A stretch of 39,172 nucleotides of DNA from Oscillospiraceae bacterium (GTDB taxonomy: Bacteria; Bacillota; Clostridia; Oscillospirales; UBA929): assembly GCA_031255175.1 (NCBI GenBank), contig JAIRTA010000067.1:1-39172 (forward strand), given 5' to 3'. Of the stretch, positions 6,949-14,631 are shown piece by piece. The position numbers and the translations under genes were made by a program. Every line of letters starts with the position of its first letter. Position 1 is the first letter of the stretch. The notes under the pieces are model-generated. The model was not told the DNA's origin, searched no databases, and saw only the letters and a list, made by a program, of their open reading frames with translations.

Positions 6949-8409
6949 ATGAAACTGGCGGAACTGTTGGCGGAGATCACACCCGTTTCTCTGGGCGTCA
7001 GCCTCGATCTGGACGTGAAGGGGCTGTGCCTCGACTCCCGCCTGGTGTCGGCGGGGGACCTGTTTTTTGCCGTACCCGGCGCCCGGGAAGACGGCGCCGC
7101 CTACATCCCGCAGGCGCTGGCCGCCGGGGCGGCGGCCGTCGTGACAGAGGCGGAGACGGACCCCGCGCTGCCGGCCGTGCGCGTGCCGGACCTGCGCGCC
7201 GCGATGGCCGCGATGGCCGCGCGCTTTTATGGGCGCCCGGCCGCCCGTCTTCGTATGATCGGGGTCACGGGCACCAACGGCAAGACCACCGTCACCCATA
7301 TTGTCAAGGGCATTTTGGAGCGGGCCGGCGGCTTTCGGGTGGGCCTCATCGGCACCAACGGCAACCGGATCGGCGACACGCTCCTCCCCTCCGAACGCAC
7401 GACGCCCGACATCCTGACCTTGCAGGCGCTGCTGGCGCGGATGGCCGAAGCGGGCTGCTCCCACTGCGTGATGGAGGTCTCATCCCACGCGCTCTCCCAG
7501 CACCGCGTGTACGGCGTCGAATTTCGGGAGGCGCTGTTCACAAACCTCACACAGGACCACATGGACTATCACCGCGACATGGAAGAATATTTTCGCGCCA
7601 AGGCGCTTCTTTTTCAACAGTCCGACGCCGCCGTGCTGAACCTGGACGACCCCTACGGCCGGCGGCTGGCGGAGGACGGTTCCCTCAACTCCATCACCTA
7701 TTCGACGCGGCGCGACGAAGCGGACGTGGTGGCCAAAAACATCCGTTTCAAGGCCAACCGGGTTGAATTTGAAGTCGTGACCACATCCGGCATCGCCCGG
7801 ATCGAATGGGCGACGCCGGGCCTTTTCTCCGTCTACAACGCGCTGGCCGCCGTGGCGTGCGCGCTGATGGAGGGCGTCGCGCTGCGGGACATCGCGGCGG
7901 CGACGCGGGAGATCCCCCCGGTGCGCGGGCGCATGGAGGTGGTGCCGGGGCCCGAGGGCGTCACGGTCGTCATCGACTACGCCCACACGCCGGACGCGCT
8001 GGAAAACCTGCTCTTGGCCGTGCGCGAATACCACGGCGGGCGCGTCATCACGCTGTTCGGGTGCGGCGGTGACCGCGACCGGAGCAAGCGCCCCCTGATG
8101 GGCGCCGCCGCGGCCCGGCTGTCCGATCTCGTCATCGTGACCTCCGACAACCCGCGCACGGAGAAACCGGCGCAAATCATCGAGGAGATCACGGCCGGCA
8201 TCCCGGCGTCCGGCACGCCCGCGCTGGTGGTGGAAAACCGCGTCGAGGCCGTCGGCCGGGCGCTCTCGGAGGCCAAACCGGGGGATATAGTCCTGCTGGC
8301 CGGCAAGGGGCATGAGGACTACCAGGAAATAGACAGACAAAAATTTCCGCTCGACGAACGCGAGGTCGTGGCCGATTGGGTCCGCCGGACGCGGGAACGG
8401 GAGGGATAG
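6949..8409 (+). CDS. murE: UDP-MurNAc-L-Ala-D-Glu : meso-diaminopimelate ligase MurE
   Basis: 486 residues, usual size. It is a Mur ligase adding the third amino acid to the peptidoglycan stem peptide in the cytoplasm, using ATP. The ATP-binding loop is 'GVTGTNGKTTVTH' (about residue 105), with 'TTPD' and 'MEVSSHALSQHRV' for UDP-substrate binding. The substrate motif is D400-N-P-R403, the DNPR form that marks meso-diaminopimelate rather than lysine as substrate. SD GAGGGGGAG precedes the ATG. murF normally follows but is absent here; mraY begins 6 nt after the stop. Confidence 0.97.
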   Translation: MKLAELLAEITPVSLGVSLDLDVKGLCLDSRLVSAGDLFFAVPGAREDGAAYIPQALAAGAAAVVTEAETDPALPAVRVPDLRAAMAAMAARFYGRPAARLRMIGVTGTNGKTTVTHIVKGILERAGGFRVGLIGTNGNRIGDTLLPSERTTPDILTLQALLARMAEAGCSHCVMEVSSHALSQHRVYGVEFREALFTNLTQDHMDYHRDMEEYFRAKALLFQQSDAAVLNLDDPYGRRLAEDGSLNSITYSTRRDEADVVAKNIRFKANRVEFEVVTTSGIARIEWATPGLFSVYNALAAVACALMEGVALRDIAAATREIPPVRGRMEVVPGPEGVTVVIDYAHTPDALENLLLAVREYHGGRVITLFGCGGDRDRSKRPLMGAAAARLSDLVIVTSDNPRTEKPAQIIEEITAGIPASGTPALVVENRVEAVGRALSEAKPGDIVLLAGKGHEDYQEIDRQKFPLDEREVVADWVRRTREREG

Positions 8410-8415
8410 GCACCT

Positions 8416-9390
8416 ATGATCGAACTTTTCTGCGCCTTTGCCCTCTCCTTCGGACTGACGGCCGCGTCCGGTCTGCCGCTGCTTCCGCTGCTGCGCCGGC
8501 TGAAGCTCGGCCAGAGCATCCGTGAGGAGGGGCCGCGCTGGCACATGTCCAAATCCGGCACCCCCACGATGGGCGGCCTCATGTTCGCCGTCGGCATCAC
8601 GGTCACCGTGTTGCTCCTGGGGCTGCCGTACCTCTCGCGGGGCCGCTACGAGCACATGCTCGCGCTGGCCTTCGCCTGGCTTTACGGGGGCATCGGCTTC
8701 GCGGACGACTTTTTCAAAGTGGCGCGCCGCCGCAACCTTGGGCTCACGGCGCTGCAAAAATTGATGCTCCAGCTCGCCGCCGCCGCCGCGCTGCTCGCTC
8801 TCATGCGGCTGTGCGGCTACACGACGGCGGACGTCTATCTCCCCCTCTTGCGTCTGACGGCGCCGCTGCCGTGGATCCTGTTCTTGACACTGGCACTGCT
8901 GTATGTGGCGGGGTTTGTCAACGCCGTCAACCTGACCGACGGCGTTGACGGGCTGTGCAGCGGCGTGACGCTGCCCGTGGCCGTCTTCTTCGCGGCGCTC
9001 TGCCTGGCCTGGAACCGCCCCGCGCCCGCCCTGTTCGCGGCGGCGCTGGCCGGCGGGACAGCCGGTTTTCTGCCCTACAACTTTCACCCGGCGCGGGTGT
9101 TCATGGGGGACACGGGTTCGCTGTTTTTGGGCGGCGCGCTGTGCGGGCTCGCGCTGGCGATCGACGCGCCGCTGCTGCTGCCGCTCGTGGGGCTTGTCTA
9201 TCTGATCGAGATCGTGTCGGTTGTCCTGCAGGTGGGGTATTTTAAGGCGACGGGCGGCCGGCGGCTCTTCAAGATGACGCCTATCCACCACCATTTTGAA
9301 ATGTCCGGCTGGAGCGAACCCAAAATTTTCTGCGTCTTCTCCGCTCTGACCGCGCTCCTGTGCCTCGCCGTCTACCTGGCGGAACGGTAA
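8416..9390 (+). CDS. mraY: Phospho-MurNAc-pentapeptide transferase MraY
   Basis: 324 residues with about ten hydrophobic segments. MraY moves phospho-MurNAc-pentapeptide from UDP to undecaprenyl phosphate, giving lipid I at the inner face of the membrane. Family motifs are present: 'GTPTMGG' near the N-terminus, 'FADDFFKV', 'NAVNLTDGVDGL' with the catalytic aspartates, 'VFMGDTGSLFLGG', and the histidine cluster 'TPIHHHFEMSGW'. It follows murE closely. The usual next gene murD is missing and ftsW follows. Confidence 0.97.
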   Translation: MIELFCAFALSFGLTAASGLPLLPLLRRLKLGQSIREEGPRWHMSKSGTPTMGGLMFAVGITVTVLLLGLPYLSRGRYEHMLALAFAWLYGGIGFADDFFKVARRRNLGLTALQKLMLQLAAAAALLALMRLCGYTTADVYLPLLRLTAPLPWILFLTLALLYVAGFVNAVNLTDGVDGLCSGVTLPVAVFFAALCLAWNRPAPALFAAALAGGTAGFLPYNFHPARVFMGDTGSLFLGGALCGLALAIDAPLLLPLVGLVYLIEIVSVVLQVGYFKATGGRRLFKMTPIHHHFEMSGWSEPKIFCVFSALTALLCLAVYLAER

Positions 9391-9446
9391 ATGCCTGCAC
9401 GGCACAGCGCCTATAATTTACAATAAATAGAAAAAGGTGGGATTTT

Positions 9447-10646
9447 ATGGATGAGTCGAATGCGGCACGCCGCCCGGACGCGCGGACGTACGGCGAACCG
9501 GAGACACTCGAAAAACCCCACAAGGGGCCTATGGACCTCCCTTTTCTCATGTTGGTCGTCATGCTCTCCGTCATTGGGCTCGTGATGATGTTCTCCGCCA
9601 GCTACGCCTCGGCGCTGAACGACAAAGACACAGGCTACAACGCCGCCTATTATTTTATACGCCAGGGCCTGTTTGCTGTGATGGGCATGGGCCTCATGCT
9701 GCTCATCTCCCGGATCAATTATCAGATCTTTCGTCCGCTCGCCGTGCCGCTCATGGCCTCCTCGATCGCGCTGCTGGTCCTGGTTCTCATCGTCGGCGTG
9801 GAGCGGAATTCCGCCAAACGGTGGATCCTCATCCCGGGATTTTCTCAGTTCCAACCCTCGGAGATCGCGAAACTGGCGGTCATCGTGTGTTTCGCGGCGA
9901 TGATCTCCGTCTATAAAGACCGCATGAAGACATTCCGGTACGGCATACTGCCCTTCATGGCCATTTTGGGCGTCATCGCCTTCCTCATGTTTTTGGAACC
10001 GCACCTATCCGGGACAGTGCTGATCCTGGGCGTCGGCGGCGCGCTGATGTTTGTCGGCGGCGTGCATTGGGGCTGGTTCGCCGCCCTCCTCGGCGGCGGC
10101 GGTCTCGGGGTCTATCTGATTTTGACGACGGACTTGCTGGGCAAGATCCTGCCCTATGCCATGCGGCGCATTGAGCTCTGGCGCAACCCCTTTTTGGACC
10201 CGCGCGGCAGCGGCTACCAGGCCATACAATCCCTGTACGCCATCGGCTCCGGGGGCGCGTTTGGGCTGGGCCTCGGCAAGAGTCGGCAGAAATATCTCTA
10301 CCTGCCGGAGGAACACAACGACTTTGTCTTTGCCATCGTCTGCGAGGAGTTGGGGCTCATCGGCGCCTGCATCGTGCTGCTGCTGTTCGCTGTGCTCATC
10401 TTGCGCGGGTACTGGATCGCCATCCACGCGCGGGACCGCTTCGGCTCCCTGATGGTGACCGGCATCGTCACCCTGCTCGCCATGCAGACCTTCTTCAACG
10501 TGGCGGTCGTCACAAATCTGATCCCCGTGACCGGCATGAGTATGCCGTTTTTCAGTTACGGAGGGACTTCCCTGCTCATTCAGCTCATGGAGATGGGCAT
10601 TGTGCTGGCTGTCTCCCGTCAAATCCCCGCCCCAAAATCAGGCTGA
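9447..10646 (+). CDS. ftsW: Lipid II polymerase FtsW (SEDS family)
   Basis: 399 residues, ten predicted membrane spans after a ~28-residue charged N-terminus. SEDS proteins are peptidoglycan glycosyltransferases working with a class B PBP. The signatures 'FQPSEIAKLAVI', 'EPHLSGTVLI', 'GYQAIQSLYAIGSGG', 'EEHNDFVFAIVCEELG' and the C-terminal 'IPVTGMSMPFFSYGGTS' are all present. ATG at 9447 follows AAAAAGGTGGG. Its likely partner is the PBP at 4.6 kb. FtsW, SpoVE and RodA are close relatives; the position in the division cluster favours FtsW/SpoVE. Confidence 0.95.
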   Translation: MDESNAARRPDARTYGEPETLEKPHKGPMDLPFLMLVVMLSVIGLVMMFSASYASALNDKDTGYNAAYYFIRQGLFAVMGMGLMLLISRINYQIFRPLAVPLMASSIALLVLVLIVGVERNSAKRWILIPGFSQFQPSEIAKLAVIVCFAAMISVYKDRMKTFRYGILPFMAILGVIAFLMFLEPHLSGTVLILGVGGALMFVGGVHWGWFAALLGGGGLGVYLILTTDLLGKILPYAMRRIELWRNPFLDPRGSGYQAIQSLYAIGSGGAFGLGLGKSRQKYLYLPEEHNDFVFAIVCEELGLIGACIVLLLFAVLILRGYWIAIHARDRFGSLMVTGIVTLLAMQTFFNVAVVTNLIPVTGMSMPFFSYGGTSLLIQLMEMGIVLAVSRQIPAPKSG

Positions 10647-10660
10647 CGCCGCCGGAGCCC

Positions 10661-10792
10661 GTGTGAAAACGCGAGAGTTTTCACCGGACTATACAATACA
10701 TAGTCCGGTTTTGCGGGATACACTATATATTGTATGTTCATAATTGCATGCCCAAATATTGCATGTTCAATGTGAAAACGTGGTTTTTACAC
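10661..10792. mobile_element. MITE-like palindromic element, copy 1 (ftsW-murG gap)
   Basis: 132 bp bounded by GTGTGAAAAC (10661-10670) and GTTTTTACAC (10783-10792), a 10-bp terminal inverted repeat with one mismatch, flanked on both sides by AGCCC (10656-10660 and 10793-10797), a candidate 5-bp target duplication. Each end also folds locally: GTGAAAAC-GCGAGA-GTTTTCAC on the left, TGTGAAAAC-GTG-GTTTTTACACA on the right. The AT-rich middle holds CCGGACTA/TAGTCCGG around TACAATACA, then ACTATATATTGTA. It carries no ORF and ends about 30 nt before murG. Confidence 0.65.
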
Positions 10793-10823
10793 AGCCCGGC
10801 CGGGGGATGACGGAGGGATCGCG

Positions 10824-11975
10824 ATGAGAATCTTGTTCGCCTGCGGCGGAACGGCGGGGCACATCAACCCGGCGCTGGCGGTGGCGGGCCTGTTGCGGGC
10901 GCGGCACTCGCACGCCGAGGTCCTGTTTGTGGGCGCCGACGGCGGCATGGAATGCGACCTCGTACCGCGCGCCGGCTACCGCATCCAAACGGTATCCATC
11001 CGCAGCCTGCGGCACCGGCTCACGCCGGCGGCCCTGTGGTACAACCTCAAAGTGCTGGGCGGCCTGGCGGGCAGTCTCAGAGCCGCCGGGCACATTTTGG
11101 ATGAATTCAAACCCGACGCCGTCCTCGGGACCGGCGGTTACGCCAGCTTCCCCGTTGTGTACACGGCGAGCCGGCGCGGCATTCCGTCGGCGGTTCACGA
11201 ATCCAACGCGCTGCCGGGGCTCACGACAAAGCTGCTGGCCCGCCGGGCGGACCGGGTGCTGGTCAGCTTTCCGGAGGCCGTATCCGCGTATCGCCGCCCG
11301 GACCGGGTGACGGTGACGGGCACACCGGTGCGGCAGGCGTTCTTGGAGGCGGACAGGGGCGCGGCGCGGCGCGCGCTCGGGCTTGACGAGAGGCCCGTCG
11401 TGCTCTCTTACTTCGGCTCGCTGGGAGCCCGCGACATGAACCGGCACATGGTGGATTTCATCCGGCGCGAGAGTGAGACGGGGGCCTTTCAGCACTTCCA
11501 CGTCACCGGCCGGTTCGGCTGGGCCTGGATGCCGGACGCGGTCCGTCAGGCCGGCGTCGACTTGGCGTCGCACCCCGAGATCCGGCTGTCCGAATACCTT
11601 CACGACATGCCCACCGCTATGGCGGCGGCCGATCTGCTCATCACGCGCGCCGGCGCCTCGACGCTGGCCGAACTGATGGCCACGGGCAAGCCCGCCATAT
11701 TGGTCCCTTCGCCCAACGTCACGGGCCACCACCAGGAAGAAAACGCCCGCGTACTGGCGCGCGCCGGCGCCGCCGTGCTGCTGCCGGAGTCGGAATGCGG
11801 GGACGGGGCGCTGTTCTCCGCCGCGAGCGGCCTGCTTCGGGAAAACGCCAAACGGGAGGCGATATCGGCCCGTTTGCGCGGCCTGGCGGTCTTGGACGCA
11901 ACCGAGAAGATTTATCAGATTGTGACATCCCTGGCGGCCAAACGCGGCGTACACAGCCAAAACGGGAAGATCTGA
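10824..11975 (+). CDS. murG: Lipid I N-acetylglucosaminyltransferase MurG
   Basis: 383 residues, GT-B fold, family GT28. It adds GlcNAc from UDP-GlcNAc to lipid I to give lipid II, at the cytoplasmic face of the membrane. N-terminal glycine loop 'GGTAGHINPALA', 'GTGGYASFP', 'HESNALPG', and the C-terminal donor-binding stretch starting 'ITRAGASTLAEL' and continuing to 'NVTGHHQEENARVL' are typical. SD GGAGGGA lies 7 nt before the ATG. It is separated from ftsW by the repeat element at 10.7 kb, and from murA by another non-coding element. Confidence 0.97.
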   Translation: MRILFACGGTAGHINPALAVAGLLRARHSHAEVLFVGADGGMECDLVPRAGYRIQTVSIRSLRHRLTPAALWYNLKVLGGLAGSLRAAGHILDEFKPDAVLGTGGYASFPVVYTASRRGIPSAVHESNALPGLTTKLLARRADRVLVSFPEAVSAYRRPDRVTVTGTPVRQAFLEADRGAARRALGLDERPVVLSYFGSLGARDMNRHMVDFIRRESETGAFQHFHVTGRFGWAWMPDAVRQAGVDLASHPEIRLSEYLHDMPTAMAAADLLITRAGASTLAELMATGKPAILVPSPNVTGHHQEENARVLARAGAAVLLPESECGDGALFSAASGLLRENAKREAISARLRGLAVLDATEKIYQIVTSLAAKRGVHSQNGKI

Positions 11976-12018
11976 AGACCCGCCGCGCCGGTCACGTCTT
12001 CCGCAAAAGTCGCATAAG

Positions 12019-12244
12019 ATGGTTTGGGTGTCAAAAGCGCGTCCGCCGAAGGCCGATTCACCTTTTTCGGCAGATGAAGCAAAAAACGCCTCGGGGCCCC
12101 CGCTGCGCCTGTCCGGCGGGGCGGGCACGAATACCGGGTGTATTCGCGAGGCTTTTGTGGTCGATGTTCCCACGCGGCTTGCCGCACAGGGCGGCGAGTA
12201 CGGCGGGATCCATCGCCGGGCGGGGCTTTCGACACCAAAACCAT
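12019..12244. repeat. 226-bp GC-rich inverted-repeat element between murG and murA
   Basis: The left end (from 12019) and the reverse complement of the right end (up to 12244) match at 18 of 20 positions and continue with weaker pairing for about 10 more. Nested inside are GCCTCG (12088-12093) with CGAGGC (12147-12152), flanked by A and T runs, and the hairpin CGAATA-CCGGGTG-TATTCG (12128-12146). The segment could fold as one long branched hairpin. It has no ORF with a ribosome binding site and fills most of the 329-nt gap. A non-autonomous repeat or structured RNA are both possible. Confidence 0.55.
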
Positions 12245-12304
12245 GCAATGGCTCAGTGACGCACGGAGCGTCAACTTGCGCCGGGCGGCGGCGGGGGATT
12301 GGAT

Positions 12305-13612
12305 ATGAACAGCGCGTTGACAATCAGAGGAGGGCGGCCGCTGCACGGTGCCGTCGGCATCCAGGGCGCCAAAAACAGCGTGCTGCCGATCTTGGCGGCA
12401 ACTGTCATGGGCGGGGGGGAGCAGATCGTGCGCCGATGCCCCCGGCTCAGCGACGTGGAATCGACCCTGCGCATTCTCCGCTATTTGGGCTGCCGCGTGC
12501 GGCGGGAGGGAGAGGCCGTGGCGGTCGACCCCGGACCGATGGACCGTTGCGACGTGCCGGACCATTTGATGCGGGAGATGCGCTCCTCCGTCGTATTTTT
12601 GGGCGCGATCCTGGCGCGGTCGGGAGAGGCCTGCATGAGCTTCCCCGGCGGCTGCGAATTGGGGCCCCGCCCCATCGACCTCCACCTGTCCGCCCTTCGC
12701 GCGCTGGGCGCCGAGATCCTCGAAGTGGGCGGCAACCTCATCTGCCGGGGGCACCGCATGGTGGGCCGGGAGATAAACCTCACCTTCCCCAGCGTGGGGG
12801 CCACGGAAAACATCATGCTGGCCGCCTGCGGCGCGTCGGGCGTCACGCGGATCACCAACGCGGCGCACGAGCCGGAGATTGAAGATTTGCAGCACTTTCT
12901 GCAAGCTATGGGCGCGCGCGTGGACGGGGCGGGCAGCTCGACCATCGTCATCGAGGGCGGGCACGCGCTGCACGCGGCCGAATACGCGGTTCTCCCCGAT
13001 CGCATCGCCGCCGCCACATACCTGGCGGCCGGCGCGGCGGCCGGCGGGGCGGTCACCGTGGAGGACGTCTGCCCGGAGCATCTGTCAACCGTGACGTCCA
13101 TTTTGGCTGAGGCAGGCTGCGAGATCCGCGCCTGGCGCGACCGCATCACACTGCGCAGGGACGCACCGCTGCGCGCAGTACGCCCCGTGCGCACCATGCC
13201 CTACCCGGGGTTTCCCACCGACGCGCAGTCCCCTCTCATGGCGGTGGCCGCCCGCGCGGAGGGCACAACGGTCTTTGTGGAGAACATTTTTGAAAACCGG
13301 TTTCGGCATATCGGCGAACTGTCCAGAATGGGCGCCGACATCAAAGTGGCCGGACGCGTCGCCGTCGTGTGCGGGGTGCCTCGCCTGTATGGCGCGCGCG
13401 TATGCGCCACCGATCTGCGCGGCGGCGCGGCGCTGCTGGTGGCGGCGCTCAGCGCGGAGGGCGAGAGCCGTCTGACCGGGCTGCGCCATCTCGACCGCGG
13501 GTACGAGACGCCGGAACGGTGGCTGGCGGCGCTCGGCGCCGACATCCGCCGGGAGACGGAGACAGACGCCGACGACACAGACCGGCGGGCGGCCGGATAC
13601 GCATGCGATTGA
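12305..13612 (+). CDS. murA: UDP-N-acetylglucosamine 1-carboxyvinyltransferase MurA
   Basis: 435 residues, the usual size. It transfers enolpyruvate from PEP to UDP-GlcNAc, the first committed step of peptidoglycan precursor synthesis in the cytoplasm. 'GAKNSVLPIL' carries the catalytic lysine near residue 20. The active-site loop 'GGCELGPRPIDLHL' keeps the cysteine (C117 here, Cys115 in E. coli), so fosfomycin sensitivity is expected in principle. 'YPGFPTDAQSP' and 'ENRFRHIGEL' follow. ATG 12305 is preferred over TTG 12299 because the GGGGG tract is better spaced. Clostridia often carry two murA paralogues; this is the dcw copy. ftsQ follows 12 nt after the stop. Confidence 0.96.
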   Translation: MNSALTIRGGRPLHGAVGIQGAKNSVLPILAATVMGGGEQIVRRCPRLSDVESTLRILRYLGCRVRREGEAVAVDPGPMDRCDVPDHLMREMRSSVVFLGAILARSGEACMSFPGGCELGPRPIDLHLSALRALGAEILEVGGNLICRGHRMVGREINLTFPSVGATENIMLAACGASGVTRITNAAHEPEIEDLQHFLQAMGARVDGAGSSTIVIEGGHALHAAEYAVLPDRIAAATYLAAGAAAGGAVTVEDVCPEHLSTVTSILAEAGCEIRAWRDRITLRRDAPLRAVRPVRTMPYPGFPTDAQSPLMAVAARAEGTTVFVENIFENRFRHIGELSRMGADIKVAGRVAVVCGVPRLYGARVCATDLRGGAALLVAALSAEGESRLTGLRHLDRGYETPERWLAALGADIRRETETDADDTDRRAAGYACD

Positions 13613-13624
13613 GGAATCACGACT

Positions 13625-14446
13625 ATGCCACGTTATGTACAGAAAAATCGAAAACGGCACAGAAAGAAGCGGGGCGGCCCCGTTTACTTTCTGCTGAGTC
13701 TGGCCCTGATCGCGGCGTCGGTGACGCTCGCCGTCGGCGTGTTTTTCAAAGTGGCCCGCATTGAGGTGGAGGGGTCCACAATCTACACCCCCGCCGGCAT
13801 CGCGGCGGCGTCGGGCCTCAAAGAAGGGGACAACCTGTTCTTTCTCCGCAAGAACGCCGCCATTCGGGCCATTTTTGACGAATTCCCCTATGTCGAAGAT
13901 GTGCGCCTGCGGCGCCGGCTGCCGGACACCATCGTCATTGAAATTACCGAGCGCGTCTCGGTGGGCATGATCCCGCACGAGGGCCTCTTTTGGATGATCG
14001 ACGGTTCGGGCAAGCTGCTGGAAAAGATCATGCTCCACACAGCGGTACCGAAGCCCGTTGTCAAGGGAATCACACTGCTCTCACCCTCTCTGGGCGAAGA
14101 TATGGCTCTGCCGCAGAACGAGCGGGACCGGCTGCGGCCCGCGCTGTCGCTGCTGCTGTCGCTGCATTGGCGCTCCCTATCGGCCCGGGTGTCCGAAATC
14201 GACGTGTCCCGCCTGGACCAGATCACGCTGGAGTACGAGGACCGCCTTCACGTCATCTTGGGCGCGGCGGATGAGATCGAGATCAAGCTCGCATTTATGG
14301 AAAAATCTGTAAAAGAACTCCCCGCCGGCGCGAAGGGAACGTTGGATCTGGCGCGGGCCGGGGACAAAATCGCCTCCTTCCTGCCCGCCTCGGCGCCGCC
14401 GACACCTCCGGAAACACCGGACGAAACCGACGCGGAGACCGGATGA
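13625..14446 (+). CDS. ftsQ: Cell division protein FtsQ/DivIB
   Basis: 273 residues. A strongly basic cytoplasmic N-terminus (~20 residues), one membrane span ('FLLSLALIAASVTLAVGVFF') and then a POTRA domain ('VARIEVEGSTIYTPAGI', through 'FPYVEDVRLRRRLPDTIVIE') and the FtsQ domain, ending in a Pro/Asp/Glu-rich tail. It is a bitopic divisome protein that binds FtsL and DivIC and regulates septal synthesis. Its place between murA and ftsZ is usual. Confidence 0.92.
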   Translation: MPRYVQKNRKRHRKKRGGPVYFLLSLALIAASVTLAVGVFFKVARIEVEGSTIYTPAGIAAASGLKEGDNLFFLRKNAAIRAIFDEFPYVEDVRLRRRLPDTIVIEITERVSVGMIPHEGLFWMIDGSGKLLEKIMLHTAVPKPVVKGITLLSPSLGEDMALPQNERDRLRPALSLLLSLHWRSLSARVSEIDVSRLDQITLEYEDRLHVILGAADEIEIKLAFMEKSVKELPAGAKGTLDLARAGDKIASFLPASAPPTPPETPDETDAETG

Positions 14447-14491
14447 AAGGCACTTTCTGTTAAAACTTCCAGAGAAATATGCGACCGGCTA

Positions 14492-14520
14492 TTGACCGGA
14501 CAGATAAAAAAAGATACAAT
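14492..14520 (+). promoter_or_regulatory. Promoter of ftsZ
   Basis: TTGACC (14492-14497), 17 nt, TACAAT (14515-14520), giving a ~105-nt leader to ftsZ. It allows ftsZ expression independent of the mraZ promoter. Confidence 0.75.
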
Positions 14521-14631
14521 GATTAAGAAAGAACAGAGGGGACATTGCTTTTTTCGTCTTTTATCCCAATAAATATAAATCATCAAAAGCCTCGCCCGCC
14601 GGGCAAGCTGAGAATATAGGGAGGAAGTAGC

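Noticed and set aside
7480-9405. 641-codon leftward frame opposite murE and mraY
   Set aside because: A GC-rich antisense shadow: both strands of high-GC genes stay open; composition is Arg/His/Gln/Gly-rich with no family motif, and murE/mraY are certain.
9412-9417. TATAAT in the mraY-ftsW gap as an internal promoter
   Set aside because: The -35 position (AAATGC) has no resemblance to TTGACA and no extended -10 is present.
10767-12323. 518-codon leftward frame opposite murG
   Set aside because: Antisense shadow of murG running into the non-coding element; no SD and low-complexity Arg/Pro/Gly composition.
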